64,000 bases of DNA from Chara braunii (Eukaryota; Streptophyta; Charophyceae; Charales; Characeae): the NCBI GenBank assembly GCA_003427395.1, contig BFEA01000077.1, positions 422,800-486,799 of the forward strand, written 5' to 3'. The notes under the pieces were generated by a model, which saw only the letters and a program-made list of their open reading frames with translations, did not search any database and was not told the origin of the DNA. Position numbers and translations under genes: made by a program. Below, piece by piece: positions 1 through 11,294 of the stretch; position 1 is the first letter of the stretch; each line of letters opens with the position of its first letter.

Positions 1-47
<47 letters not shown>

Positions 48-64
48 CGTTAGCTGGCTGACGC

Positions 65-110
<46 letters not shown>

Positions 111-128
111 TGTGTGCGTGTGTGTGTA
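1..128. repeat. CT microsatellite with short hairpin and GT tract
   Basis: Two long CT runs flank a short unit (about 46-66) that folds as GGCGT..AGC/GCT..ACGCC. The second run passes into a GT-rich tract. The same 'ctgacgcc' unit recurs next to CT runs near 350-410, so the microsatellite and the palindromic units form one compound repeat. No coding content. Confidence 0.9.
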
Positions 129-186
129 CGTTGAAATGAGAATGAATCTTTTGCGATAACGCGGAAGATTCATTCCGACTTCAACG
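129..186. repeat. Imperfect inverted repeat in CT tract
   Basis: The left arm begins CGTTGAA and contains GAATGAATCTT. The right arm contains AAGATTCATTC and ends TTCAACG. The loop contains TTGCGATAACGCGG. It is a diverged sibling of the perfect hairpin at 242-305 and shares its loop. Confidence 0.8.
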
Positions 187-244
<58 letters not shown>

Positions 245-302
245 CATGGAAACGAGAATGAATCTTTTGCGATAACGTGGAAGATTCATTCTCGTTTCCA
301 TG

Positions 303-341
<39 letters not shown>
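187..341. repeat. Long hairpin: perfect 25-bp arms extended by CT/GA runs
   Basis: Arms 242-266 and 281-305 are perfect reverse complements (CCACATGG... / ...CCATGTGG) around a 14-nt loop. The left arm is preceded by a CT run and the right arm is followed by a GA run, so pairing can continue for tens of bases. The transcript would be a near-perfect double strand of more than 50 bp. Confidence 0.9.
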
Positions 342-350
342 CGTCTACTT

Positions 351-394
351 GTGTCTGACGCCGAGTTTGGTGCACCAAACTCGGCGTCAGACAC
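351..394. repeat. Perfect 44-bp palindrome, no spacer
   Basis: The 22 bases from 351 (GTGTCTGACGCCGAG...) are followed without spacer by their exact reverse complement, centred at GGTG|CACC (372/373). A partial third arm of the neighbouring hairpin family lies at about 424-452. Confidence 0.9.
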
Positions 395-461
395 TGGCTG
401 ATGCCCCCTCTCTCTCTCTTTCTCCACGTAGAAACGAGAACGAATCTTCCGCGTTCTCTTT

Positions 462-462
<1 letters not shown>

Positions 463-531
<69 letters not shown>

Positions 532-545
532 TCCCCCCCTTCCCC
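463..545. repeat. CT microsatellite
   Basis: An almost pure CT run, followed by a C/T-rich stretch. It creates long low-complexity reading frames on both strands (Ser-Leu and Arg-Glu repeats) that should not be read as genes. Confidence 0.9.
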
Positions 546-1090
546 CGCCCCGCCGCGCCTGTTTGTTTTAGGCTGTTACTTTTCATTTTCGTCGTAGTTT
601 GTTTTTTTTTTTTTTTTTTTTTTTTCCCGGGGCCCGTTTTTTGGGGACTACCGGTCGTACGTCGGTGGGTACCCCGCGTTAACGGCCGCGTAGAATTCTT
701 CAAGCAGGGAGAGGTACTGGTGGTTTAAAAAAAAGGAGGGGTTTGTAGGGTTTTGCAAACTCTACAACCCGATATTTTTTATTTTTTTTTCACCTATTTT
801 TTTTACCCTAAAAAAATATCCAAAAAACAGGCCGCGAATTGGGCCTCCTGGCCGCGGCGGCGGCCGACTTTTTCGGTCGGGGCAGCCAAATTGCCCGTGG
901 CCGCGGCCGCGGGTGTCACGTAGTTTTTGACAAAATCCTTGAACCACTTCTGCCGGAAAGCTTCATTGACGGTTGGAAGTGAGAGCCTATCATAAATGCG
1001 GTCTTGTGAGAGGAGAGATACATGAGAATGTAGGTGTACTTACCGATCGTACGAGATAGTTAAACAAGCAAGCGTTGGGCAAAACTGGGC
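546..1090. other. Non-coding: poly-T, GC-rich block, small hairpin
   Basis: A T run (about 601-625) is followed by a mixed GC-rich block (820-960). A hairpin at 738-770 pairs GGGTTTGTAG..GTTT with AAAC..CTACAACCC. I see no gene. Confidence 0.5.
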
Positions 1091-2620
1091 TCATTCCGTT
1101 GCAGAACCGGAGGAAGTAACCACTACCACTGTGCTACGGGAGATGCTGAACATGATAGAGGTCATGAAGACAAGAAGGGATAATATGAATCTCCGACTGG
1201 ATCTTCCTAGTGCCAAAGTTCCTCTCGAGAATATAGCTTGCTTCGATAGGACCAAGATCAGAGAGTTCCTAGAAGAGTATGGCATCTTCAGAATGAGCTA
1301 TGGTTGGTCATACAACAAAAGTTGAAAGCTCTACTAGCATCTCTTGAGCTTAAGATGGGAGGATCAATGACCAATACGATGCAAAGTTAACAACATGAGC
1401 CGATGTTAGGCAAAGGATGCTAAAGGAGGACCGCCACCAGTAAGAGTAGTGTGTGGTAGAGAAAAATAGAAGTGATTGCTGCTATGGATGAAGGACTGAC
1501 AGGGGGTCATAGAGGTGCTGACTCAACCCACTATAAAGTTTCTTAGACTATTGGAATGGTCTCAGGGATATGATTATGGGATACTGTAAGTTTTATTAGG
1601 CCTGTCAGAAAAAGTCTTCTATGAGACTGACTGAACCTTTGTACCCCACTCTTTTTGTTGAACATGGTAGTACTGTCCACCTTGATCTAATCATTATGGG
1701 TCATGAAAAGGATGAAATGAAATATATATTAAATATGAGAAATAATATGTCTAGTTATGTAGAGAGTTAAGTACTGTTAAACCATTCGAAAGACAACAGT
1801 AAAAGCAGAAACATATTGGATTGAAAAGATTTACTTGAGGCACCCCTTCGTACGTGAGTTCGTGACTGATAAAGGTTCAGAGTTCAAGTATGAGATGGTT
1901 AGAAAACTTATGTTTAGACTCAGGATGAGAATCAAATTTGTGACACCGTATCATCCTTAGGTTAACGCACTGATCGAGAGAGGTCAAAGGACGTCGAAGG
2001 ATGCGATATGAAATGGTGTCAATGTGACTCGAGGAACTGACCATCTTTCTTAAGAGTGGCTGGTTATGCATACAATATAGTTGTCCATCGGACTACAAGT
2101 TATGCACCTATCATACTTTAGTACGGTCGGTAGGCTACTTCTCCCATCGAGAACCTGGTTGAAACTTGGATTCACGACCTGCAGAAAGAGTCATATTCCA
2201 CATAGGAGTTACTGAGATCGAGGGTCAAACATACTAAGTCTGAGGGAGTGGATGAGGCCATAATTGAAGCTACAAAACGGCTGTCAAACAACAGGTTATC
2301 TAACAAGACAAGGTGGAACAACAAGAGGTACATAACAAAGGAACGACTCCAGGTCGGAAACATTGTACTTTTGCATGGTACATCTCTCGAGATACGGTGA
2401 ACAAAAAGGTTCAAAGCCATGTGGATGAGATCTTTCAGGATCATCAGAGAAATGGAAGGCAAGGCTTATGAGCTGGTAGAGATGGATAACGCAAAATCCC
2501 ATGGTATAATATCCGGCTCCACATCCCGAAATTTCATACTCTGAAATGCAGATTTGATTCCGAGTTCGGGCAGGATGCTGATGCACGGTCAGTAAGCCGT
2601 TTAGCTTTGACCTGAACACG
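1091..2620 (+). pseudogene. Element A: Ty3/gypsy relic, gag start plus integrase
   Basis: The frame from 1,131 reads a Gag-like piece ending ..FLEEYGIFRMSYGWS, which matches the Gag of element B near 10,490 (YELLRLSYG). From about 1,430, broken frames read integrase: the HHCC-type finger region, then VTDKGSEF and TPYHP..NALIERGQ around 1,860-1,990. These carry the second Asp and the Glu of the rve core. From 2,280 a C-terminal part reads RLQVGNIVLLHG. Many stops and frameshifts are present. Protease, RT and RNase H are missing between the Gag and integrase pieces, so this is a deletion derivative or a heavily deleted copy. LTRs were not located. Confidence 0.7.
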
Positions 2621-2635
2621 CAGGATCGTGGTTAG

Positions 2636-2960
2636 TGTGCCTTTAACTTTGGTTGAGACGTGACCAGTGTGCTTCCAACCTCAGATTATGATGGATGTGA
2701 TGACCTGTAACTCGTATGCCGCCAACTTCGGATGTGCTGGGTCGTGGCTCGTATGTCGCCATCTTGAGATATGTCGGTCCATAGCTCGCATCCCACTACC
2801 TTTCGATTGTGATGGATATATTGAGTCGCGACTCGTATGATATCAGCTTCGAACTATGATGAATATGTTGGGTCGTGACTCGTATGCCGCCAACTTCGGA
2901 CTTTGATGGATGTGTTGGGCCGTGATCCGTATACTGCCAACTGTGGATTATGATAGCCAC
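2636..2960. repeat. Minisatellite, about 36-47 bp unit
   Basis: Six or more diverged units contain CTCGTATGCCGCCAACTTCGG and TGATGGATGTGTTGGGTCGTGA. Unit starts near 2711, 2749, 2785, 2832, 2879 and 2926 show the period changing from about 37 to 47. It lies directly downstream of the element A integrase end. Confidence 0.75.
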
Positions 2961-5900
2961 TGTCGATTCAACGTGTTTTTCGACAATGATTCTACATTTT
3001 CGGTTGTCGGAGTTAGATATGAGCAACCTTTGACGACTCGACTCTCAAGGGTGGACTCAAGTTGTCAACCGGATCAGTTGGTCCCAGGGATTTATTTGGC
3101 CGACACTCAGTGATACACTCATGTGTCTACCGACCCTAGATTGACGCCAGTCTTGTTATAAATGTGAGTAAATTTTTATATTTTAGTTCTCTGCATTTTA
3201 TCTAGCTTGTCGAGTGTTGAGTTATGAGGATATGCTCGGGGGATTGAGAGTCAGTTTATGGGATTTCAGTTCTTGCCTCTAGTTGTATTTTATTGGTTTG
3301 AATGACATTATGGCAATGTGGAATGAATGGTTGTGAGATGAAGTAAAATATGTTTTCTTCCTCTCAAAAGTCAGTACTCGATTGATGCGGCAACCTTCTC
3401 GTACGAATGAGTAAGGAGGATCACCTTACATCATTTGACATTGGTTGATTGACTTATTCCTAAGAGGGAGTGATGCTCGACCAAGTGAAGCCTTCTAATG
3501 ACAAGGGGCTTAGCATCACTGTTGATTGGGTTCCCTCTCCGGTATGAACCTTCATGGTTAGGCACCACTAGACTCTAAAGAATTGAACAATCAGCAAAGT
3601 GTCACAATCGATGGAATGATCTATTCGACCCTTTGCGATCGGAGCGAAGATCACCTAGCATCACAACAGATTGGAGCTCGTTGCATTCTTTGGAATGGTT
3701 GGGATTTTCGCACTGGGTCAAACGTCAGTAGCGTCTACTGCGATGTCGACACTTAGAACTATCGTGAAGGGGCAGAGAGTCTCAGTTGTGCCTCTTGAGC
3801 AAAAGATGATTGTCTGAAGCAAGATTCCAAAGGTTTCGAGGCTAGTTGGGTTAACGAAGCGTCCGAGCCGTCGTGGCTGATAGCTTTGAACCCTCGGGTG
3901 GTTAGCCATTCCCGGCTCCCCGCGTGGCGATCTGGTTCGCCGACTGGAAAGGAAGGGGGCATCCCGAACCCCTCCCAATCAAAATCCGATAATTGGTTGA
4001 TCTAGGTAGCAGACTCCTACTAGCACCCTGATCGGGGTGTTTCTCGGAAGCCGTGTCTCCAAGGGCATTCCCTTGGCGTTGGGCCAAGCGAGATATCCAT
4101 AGCCCAACTGATGACAGAGTCGTCGGGATTATATCCTCCTCGCCCATTGTCGCTAAGCTTGAATTGTGGACTCTTCCTGGTTCACCAGTACGGTCAGGTT
4201 GGGTGTTGGTTGGCTTCCTGCACGTATAGCAGTGAGGGCTTCACAAAGAGGTATGAGGCTCCCTATGAGTTGTTCTAAGCAAGGGCTCGGAGGGTCGTTG
4301 GACCGCCATAATTGAGAATCACGACCGGTTTGCTCTACTTGTTGGGTTGGGCCAGCGTAGGACCCTACCAGGGTAGGCAGGGGCAATCTCAGAAGGCCTA
4401 AGGTTAAGACTCTGAGGGTGAATGAGGAAGGGGTGTTCACAAGGGTCTTCAGGGGAGACCCTTTTTTCGTCTTTTTTTTTTGTATGACCTGACCTTTTGT
4501 TTTGCAAGTACCCTACAACCAGACGAAGACAACAGGGTTTGGTATAACCTGACAGTGAGCGGCTCAGAGCCAGCAAACAAAAAGAAAGGGGGTTGGTATG
4601 TTCCCCCCACGGTTTGGTGACCTTATGAGGCAGCCTTTGGCCAAGAGGGCCTAGATGATCCTAAGTTCGATGTTTGGTCTCATATTCACCTGCGGCTCGA
4701 CTGTGACTGAGATGTCTACGAGGATTGTGCTGATTGACTACATGGATGGGATGGATTGATCTGCTAAGTACTATCAACGTACTATGCTCCTATGCCATCC
4801 TCCTTAGGGATGGTGTGCGCTCACGCCAGTCGTCTGGACATCGGCGCAACCTTACCCCTTCCCATTTTTCTTCCTCCTCTTCCTCTTCCTCCTCCAACCT
4901 CTCCGTCTTACGTGTCAGGTCGATTGGTTGATCGACGACTTTCCCTTGACGGCCGCCTCTTCCTCGTCCAACACCTGACCCGCATGTCTTTGGTGACATG
5001 GCGGAACCGGCTTAGCGAACGAAAGAGCGAGATGCACTAAGGTGAGTGTAGCGCAGGGGCAAGTGTAACAATGCAAGAGCAACAAGAGTGTTGGCAAGCG
5101 GAGAATGACGATTGCGGTGATAGTAGTAAAGCACGATAGCGTTGTGCACTCGATTGAGTAAGCTCGAAAGAAAATGGCAAAAATAAGTGAGCTGTCGGCA
5201 TTTCATAGCAGGGAGATCCTGTCGAGGACGCCAGGAATGGGGTGAAGTATGGTTGTTGGAGGCGGACGCGCCACGTCGACGGAAGTTGACTCGACACTGC
5301 CAGACTCCGCCAGGGACCGTTAATGGTCGTTGTCAATTGAGTGCTAGCGCATTGGTTAGTTCCCTTGAGCTATGTCAACGAAAAAGAACACACGACGGTC
5401 CAGCCTCATAGATGCCGAATCACGGCCTTTGGGCTGCACCGTTGCGACCACAAGGGCCAAGTTAGTGGGACCCGGTGTCGGGCGGCCGCTGACCGGTCGG
5501 CCACCCGACATACAAGGAATTAGTCCCTCACCGAATGCCCAGTTAAGGATTGTCGGGTACTCCTGTCGGGACTGTCGGGGAAAATTAGGGGTTCTCAGAG
5601 GAAATCTAAAACCCCCTGCATCGACCTCGGGAACTAACCTTTGAATTTAATAAAATAAACAGTCGTGTTTGTCGCACCTGACACTTACCATTTTTATCTG
5701 TTCCGAAGCTGTTCTTGAAGCGGCCGGCTGCAAAGCGAGGGTGTGGTAGTAGCCCTTGGAGCGGGCCTTTTACACTGACCAATGGATAGGAAAGTGAGGC
5801 TTCAATTTTCATTAAATCTAATAAAGAAATAAAAATGGGTAAAATAATTAAAAATCATAAAAAGGAAAGGAAACACATGATTATTTTATTATTTAATAAA

Positions 5901-7289
5901 ATCATATCAGATTCTGCTTTTGATGAATTTTGACTGAAAATAATATTTATCCTCCTTCGCCAATCTAAACAGATTTTCGTTATTTATGATTCCTCGTTGG
6001 ATTTCGCCTGATTTTCCCTGATTGTCACCCTCGCCCTAACCCCGGTATTATTGAGTGGGTGAGACTTGGATCTTCCTGTGGTCCCATGGACGTCGGCAGG
6101 TTGGTTCGGCGAAACTGGTTTCTTAGTTGCGACGACATGGTTGATATGGTGTGGTCACTGGCTCGACTTCGGGACACGCGACATTACTATTCCGGTACGG
6201 TTACTGGTTCGGGACTAGCACGGTACTCGGCGGCTCGATGTTGACATTTCCTAATGCACTACTTCAGTCTAGTTCGGGACTGTTTGCAGTTCGTTTCTTT
6301 GTCTCCGACTCGACTTTGTACCGGAGTGTTGCTAGGCTGCGCCATTATTTTGGTATGGTCTCAGGCTTGGTACAGGCACAACACTTATGTTGATTGGTGT
6401 GACATTTGCTCTGCAGTACGATACTTTTATTCTATGATACGATTGCTGGTTGGGTATTGGCATGACTCAATTGTTCTTGAGCCGGCACCGGTTCAACTCA
6501 TGTGGTTGCTGCTTCAGGCCTGACGCGGTTTACTGCTAATCCATGCTAATGCTCTATGGGGAAGTAACTGGTCAGAGGTTGTGGTAACTGGATCGGTGAC
6601 ACTAATTCTGGTTCGGATGCTTGATTTGATGACTTCAGTTTCAAATTGGGGTATCGGAGCCCTTCCAAGCTGTCCAAATGCCATTTTCCTTCGTCGGTAA
6701 GGGGTCTGTTGCAGTATTATTGCTGGTAAAAAAAATTGGTACCGCTGTACCAGTTGTGGGAATACTTAGTCTGCTGAAATTGGGGTTAGTGGGCTTGATA
6801 ACTCGACGATGAGTACTACTGTACCTGCAGTGGTCCTACAGCCCTGGTACCCGGCCTGGTATATTGGCGTTTCTTTGGTCCGAAGCCTCTGCTGCTATTG
6901 TGTGAATACAGATTCTGTTGGCGCGCCTTTGGACCCAGAGCCTCAGGTACTGCGGGGAAATATAGTCCACGCAAGCGAACGAAGAAAATGACAAATTCAC
7001 GGTGTGCATGGAGGAAGTGTGCATGGTGTACCCTGCCCGCCTCTAACACTCCCGCCAAGGTTAGAAAGGCTCGGTTGGCAAAGGTGGGGGAGAGCACGCT
7101 GTAGTTGAGGGAGTCAACGAGGGTGGACGTGTTCGGTGTTCTCCACGATCACCTGAGAGATACTGTAGGGTTGCGTCGCACCGCTTAGGAGCTAATAGCG
7201 AGCTATTCGATCAGGGAGGTGCAAATGGCACACACAACTTAAAGGCGTGATAGTGAAGGAGGACAAACTTCGTTCAGGGGAAAGCAAGT
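2961..7289. other. No recognisable gene; decayed sequence
   Basis: About 4.3 kb with only short scattered frames on both strands. A CT-rich patch lies near 4,865-4,900. At 6,060-6,530 there are vague internal echoes of GTTCGGGAC. I could not assign it to a repeat family. It may hold decayed LTRs of elements A and B, but I could not align the two sides by eye. Confidence 0.4.
5476..5510. repeat. GC-rich hairpin
   Basis: TGTCGGG at 5476-5482 pairs with CCCGACA at 5504-5510. An inner CGGCCG/CGGCC pairing gives a compact GC-rich stem. Further copies of TGTCGGG lie just downstream (5,550-5,580). Function unknown. Confidence 0.5.
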
Positions 7290-7455
7290 CTCGATCAGGG
7301 TTCGAAGTTCTCGACGAAGAAGCTGAACGCACACAGCAGGAAGGAATTTATTTAAGTATTTTATTTTATTTATTGAAAACAAACAACAAAATGCTGCGTG
7401 GCATCTTGTTGGTTTTTCTGGTTGCCAGAAGTGGTCCGACTTAGAAAAGTGCGAC
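7290..7455 (+). mobile_element. Element B: 5' LTR end and primer-binding region
   Basis: This segment matches 33,975-34,125: both hold ACACA(C/G)CAGGAAG, a TTTATTTTATTTAT stretch, AAACAAACAACAAAAT, then TGGTTGCCAGAAGTGG and GAAAAGTGCGACAA. Homology that stops soon after a TGG-starting motif is expected at an LTR/interior junction. The internal coding region of element B follows from 7,800. The exact LTR end and the matching 3' LTR were not found. Confidence 0.55.
7419..7434 (+). promoter_or_regulatory. Candidate primer-binding site (tRNA-Leu type)
   Basis: TGGTTGCCAGAAGTGG resembles the plant tRNA-Leu primer site TGGTGTCAGAAGTGG, with an extra T and a C for T. The same 16 bases occur at 34,084-34,099 in the related segment. 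Assignment to Leu is inference. Confidence 0.45.
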
Positions 7456-7799
7456 AAAAATTGCGTCGTTGTCGGGGTCATGAAAACTTTTCGTGTTCGG
7501 AATGAGTCTGGGTCAGCAACAACTTTGAACTTTGATTAGGGCGTGAGGACTGATGACAGTATTTCAACCTTCGGATTATTTTTTTTATTATCATTGAGTC
7601 TTGATTCTCTTGAGAATCACAATTGCTAACTGTATTTCATCTCTCCATGTGTGAGGTACTCTTTTGGACCGGAGAAAGGAAATTGGTTTGATGGGGAGGA
7701 TCAGGCTTTATCAAAGATATGCCTTATGAACTCTTTATATCCTTGAGGAACTGAGAAAGAAGAGAACGAGCCAAAAGCCTAGAGACCTTTTCATCATGA

Positions 7800-8500
7800 A
7801 TGCTAATCACTGATGCATTGAAAGAGCTCTCAAAATTCACTACTAAAGAGGTATTCCCCTATCAATATGAGCATTGTTGGACCTATCACTCTGGTGATTC
7901 GACCATCTGTGTAGTACGGGTCGATTTCTTGGAGAGAGATATCTATGATGTCCGTCCCTATATCAAGGAAGGAGGCAACAATGATGGTGAGACATTCATT
8001 TGGCTGTGGGAGATTGCCGCTCAATCTATCTAATATGATGAGAGAGCATAATTGATCAAACAGAAAAATAAGGTGGAATGGGCATTAATGTCGGTAACTT
8101 ATGAGACAATTCATATTCCCTCTATTCCCAACAGTTATTGTGATGAAGAAAATTGACTGCCAATTATTAACATGGTACTAAAATGAGAGAAATTAGTGGG
8201 TTCCTATGAGAACGAAATAAATTTCAGCAGAGGAAATCAGACAGCGAAGATCAGAACTCGGGAAAGGTTCAGGTCCAAGTAAAGAGAAGGTTGAGTGCGT
8301 CTTGAAATCACCGACTGTTTTAAGTAAGAGAGAAGTGTTCTCATATGAAGTTGTCAAGTATGAGAGGGTCGAAAGTGAGTAGGAACAAGAACGATTCTGT
8401 ATTCTGACATTTCACTTCATTGAGTTGGACACATATGATGTGAGGATTTTTGTACCCAGAGAGAGAAGTGTTGAAGATTTGTTGAGGAAGTTGGGTTGAA
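7800..8500 (+). pseudogene. Element B extra ORF, modules 1 and 2
   Basis: Module 1 (open 7,800-8,033) reads KEVFPYQYEHCW ... CVVRVDFLERDIYDVRPY. Module 2 (about 8,320-8,500, one in-frame TAG) reads REVFSYEVVKYE ... CILTFHFIELDTYDVRIF. Shared pattern: (K/R)EVFxY, then about 20 residues, then C(V/I)(V/L)xxxF(L/I)ExDxYDVR. The repeat implies a tandemly duplicated domain of about 80 residues. I do not recognise the domain. It lies between the primer site and gag, where most Ty3/gypsy elements carry no gene. Confidence 0.6.
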
Positions 8501-8749
8501 AGAGAAATAAAAACTTGATAAGGAAAATATGTGTCTCACTGGATCTACTCAGCTTGCCGTCTTTGAGAGATTTTCAACTCCTCCTTTACCTAGTATTAGT
8601 CTGTCAAGGAATAATTAGTCTGTTGTGATTGAGTTTGCACTGAGGGTGAGAAGATATCAAGGGCATTGACGAATCAACAATACTTACCTCCAAGAGAGAG
8701 ACCCTTCGTGTGACTAGGAAGATGACATAGGAGGTTTAGTAAAGAGATA

Positions 8750-9660
8750 GCGGAAGAACCGTTGGGTTCCCTCAATTCATTGGGAAATAAAAACGTTTCT
8801 CCCTAGTATGAGATTGTAAGGTATGAGGCGTTAACGAAACCAGGATGGAAACATGATATTTTGTGTGTCCTCATTTGTCATTTCACTGCGCTTGATGAAT
8901 ATGATGTTGAAATTTATGTGCCGCACCAAAGACATGAAAAATGTGAACATAGTAGATATTGAGAACAAGCAGTAAATATTGTGCAAGAAGAAAGAAAAAG
9001 ACTTGAACAAGAAGGTGAAAGTTTCACTTGAAGTACCCGTGTTAGACCTTTCACTGGGATATCATCTCCTCCTGTTGAAGGGTTTTATCTTTCGAGAGAC
9101 AATTGATCAGTCATGGTAGATTTTGTATGGAAGGTGAAGAGGTCTCAATAAAAACTCTCTCAGTAGCAAGGATATCTGTTGTGAAAGACAAACTCTATGA
9201 AGTGACTGCATCTAATAATCCCTTCATAATTTTAAGATATGAGACTTGTATAAGGGACCATATAATATTTCACATTCCAGTGATCAAATTTCTGAATACC
9301 GGCAGCTTGGACGTGAGAATTTATGCCCCAGCGTGTCTAGAGAAGGAAGCTGATTATTTGGAGTGTCGGACATAGGCTTACATCAGTCTTATAAGGACAA
9401 AAGAGTGACTTGAGAAGCCACAGAGGAAAGTAACTTGGGGAAAGGAAGTGAGGCAGTTTGAGAGACTCCCTAACTTCTTAACTGCTGATGACTTTGATGA
9501 CAGGAAAGACTCAATGTCTCTCTTGAAGGTCATTACCATAGTAGATAAAGCAAGAGCGAGTGACTCCACAGTGGTGATAAAGTCATTGCTTCTGAATACC
9601 TTTGAGCACCGGTTTGAGATCCCCGACTACACTCATCCTGAGATCTGTCTTTCCTGACAC
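8750..9660 (+). pseudogene. Element B extra ORF, modules 3 and 4
   Basis: Module 3 (about 8,795-8,960) reads YEIVRYEALTKPGW ... LICHFTALDEYDVEIYVP. Module 4 (open 9,103-9,375) reads ILRYETCIRDH ... KFLNTGSLDVRIYAP. Both keep the RYE and (Y/L)DVxIYxP landmarks of modules 1-2. Landmark spacing is about 494, 460 and 411 bases (7,943; 8,437; 8,897; 9,308). A further open stretch, 9,448-9,657, reads a charged segment without the landmark. A possible fifth module near 9,870-9,910 is too decayed to call. Product unknown. Confidence 0.55.
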
Positions 9661-10309
9661 AGTCTATAATGATTAATAATGCTTGGTTCGGTTAAACAAC
9701 TAACGTTTGGGGTTATATTGGAAAGAATGATAGTCAGAACAAAAGATACTTTTCAAATCTCATACAAAAATTTCCCCACTCTTGATGAGTTTATACTCTT
9801 GCAACTTTTTTGGATCGGATGAGAGACTTTGCCTTGAGAGCTGTTACTGACCAAGATCGAGATCAGATACCTGTTGAAGATAGTGAGAGTCGGGACAATT
9901 GAAAAGTATCCCATCACTTCTCCAGATAACGAGTCTCTTTTGCCAGAAGAATCAATGACGGAACATAAGTAATGCAATTTGATTATGAGATTATAAACCT
10001 AACAAGGTACTTTATGATCCGGGGTACTGTGGAGGGGTGATAGAAGATTGAGTAGGGACGATGAGAGAGAACTAATTGAAGATTATATTGGAAGGCTAAG
10101 AAGGATCACTTTGTCATTGATATCTACTCAGACTATTATTGCATATACTCTGAGCCTCTTCATACAAAATTCTCAAGGGGTAGAACAAAGAAGAGAGGAG
10201 AGAGTTGAATCTGTGTCTCTTGCAAGAAGAATAAGGGATTGAGAGAGGGAAAAAAAATGCTAAGAGTGACAAGAAAAAAAAAGGAATATCAGAAAATTTT
10301 ATGGTCAAG
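9661..10309. other. Decayed spacer before gag
   Basis: Broken frames only, becoming A/G-rich towards 10,250-10,300 just before the gag ATG. No separate gene supported. Confidence 0.4.
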
Positions 10310-11290
10310 ATGTCTGGACGAGGGAGGCCTAGCTCAAGGCCTAATTCTTCTGCAGAGACTCATGAGGAGACCCTGGTGGGTGCAATATGAGAGTTGGTCG
10401 AGAGAGTTGACACTATAAAAGGGAGTTCGGATATTACAAGAGCAAAGAGACCACAGGATATAATTTCATGTTTCATAGGATCTCGGGTAAATGACTTTCT
10501 GGATTAATATGAATTATTAAGACTTAGTTATGGATGAACTGACAAACAGTGATTTAAACACCTTCTATTATATTGTGACTCTCACTCGAGGTTGGCAGTC
10601 CAAGACTTAATGGAAGGGACCACAACATGGGAAGAAATCAAAGCAAGGATGAAAAATAAATTTGAGAAAGACCCCGTTTCAACCACTACCTATGATTTCA
10701 TCAACATCAGAAGAGCTAAGTATGACACTTTCAATGTTTTTCTCCAGACGTTTATCCAAACAACTAGAATAATTTCATATTTGGATAAGGCTAGAAGATG
10801 TCGTATTTTCCTGACTAACTTCACTGACAATGAGAGACAGACTGTTCTCAATCAGGCTCAACATTACCCTCTCAAATGAGATGAAATAGTTGCAATAGTT
10901 AGAACTCTACCTATTGTCTCGCACAAAAAAATGGTCACTGGATCAGATCAGTACGTTGACTAAAGATTGGAAGACAGAGAATGGTTTGAACAGAGAGAGC
11001 AATCTTAGCACTAAGAATATTGTCCAATGGGTTATGGCTAATTACACGCCTGCTAATCATGTTGTGGATGAGAAATGGAAGAAGAAGTTTGAAAGTGAGG
11101 ACGAAGAAGATGATGATGATGATGATAACCATTGAAAAAAATGAGACTCCTTCAGATCCAAAAAAAATGGAGAGAATGGTGGAAAAGGGAACAGAGAGAA
11201 GGAAGTATGATGACCGTCGAAGAAAGAGCTTTGTTTGCTACCATTGTGGTGAAGGAGGTCATACCATACCTACTGTAAGCTTCTGGAAGA
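10310..11290 (+). pseudogene. gag: Element B gag (Ty3/gypsy capsid-nucleocapsid), broken
   Basis: The frame opens with ATG at 10,310 (MSGRGRPSSRPNS) and is hit by stops at about 10,388, 10,506 and later. The capsid-like part 10,592-10,879 reads EGTTTWEEIKARMKNKFEKD and NFTDNERQTVLNQAQ, typical of the retrotransposon Gag family that packages element RNA. A charged region with a run of Asp follows (about 11,100-11,130). The zinc knuckle starts at 11,238 as CYHCGEGGH, but a one-base shift puts Val where the last Cys should be. In the next frame TACTGTAAG restores a Cys and runs on into 11,295-11,534. Non-functional. Confidence 0.8.
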
Positions 11291-11294
11291 GGAT

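Noticed and set aside
170-703. Minus-strand frame of 177 codons and the plus-strand frame 277-597
   Set aside because: Arg-Glu and Ser-Leu dipeptide runs from the CT/GA microsatellite, open on both strands.
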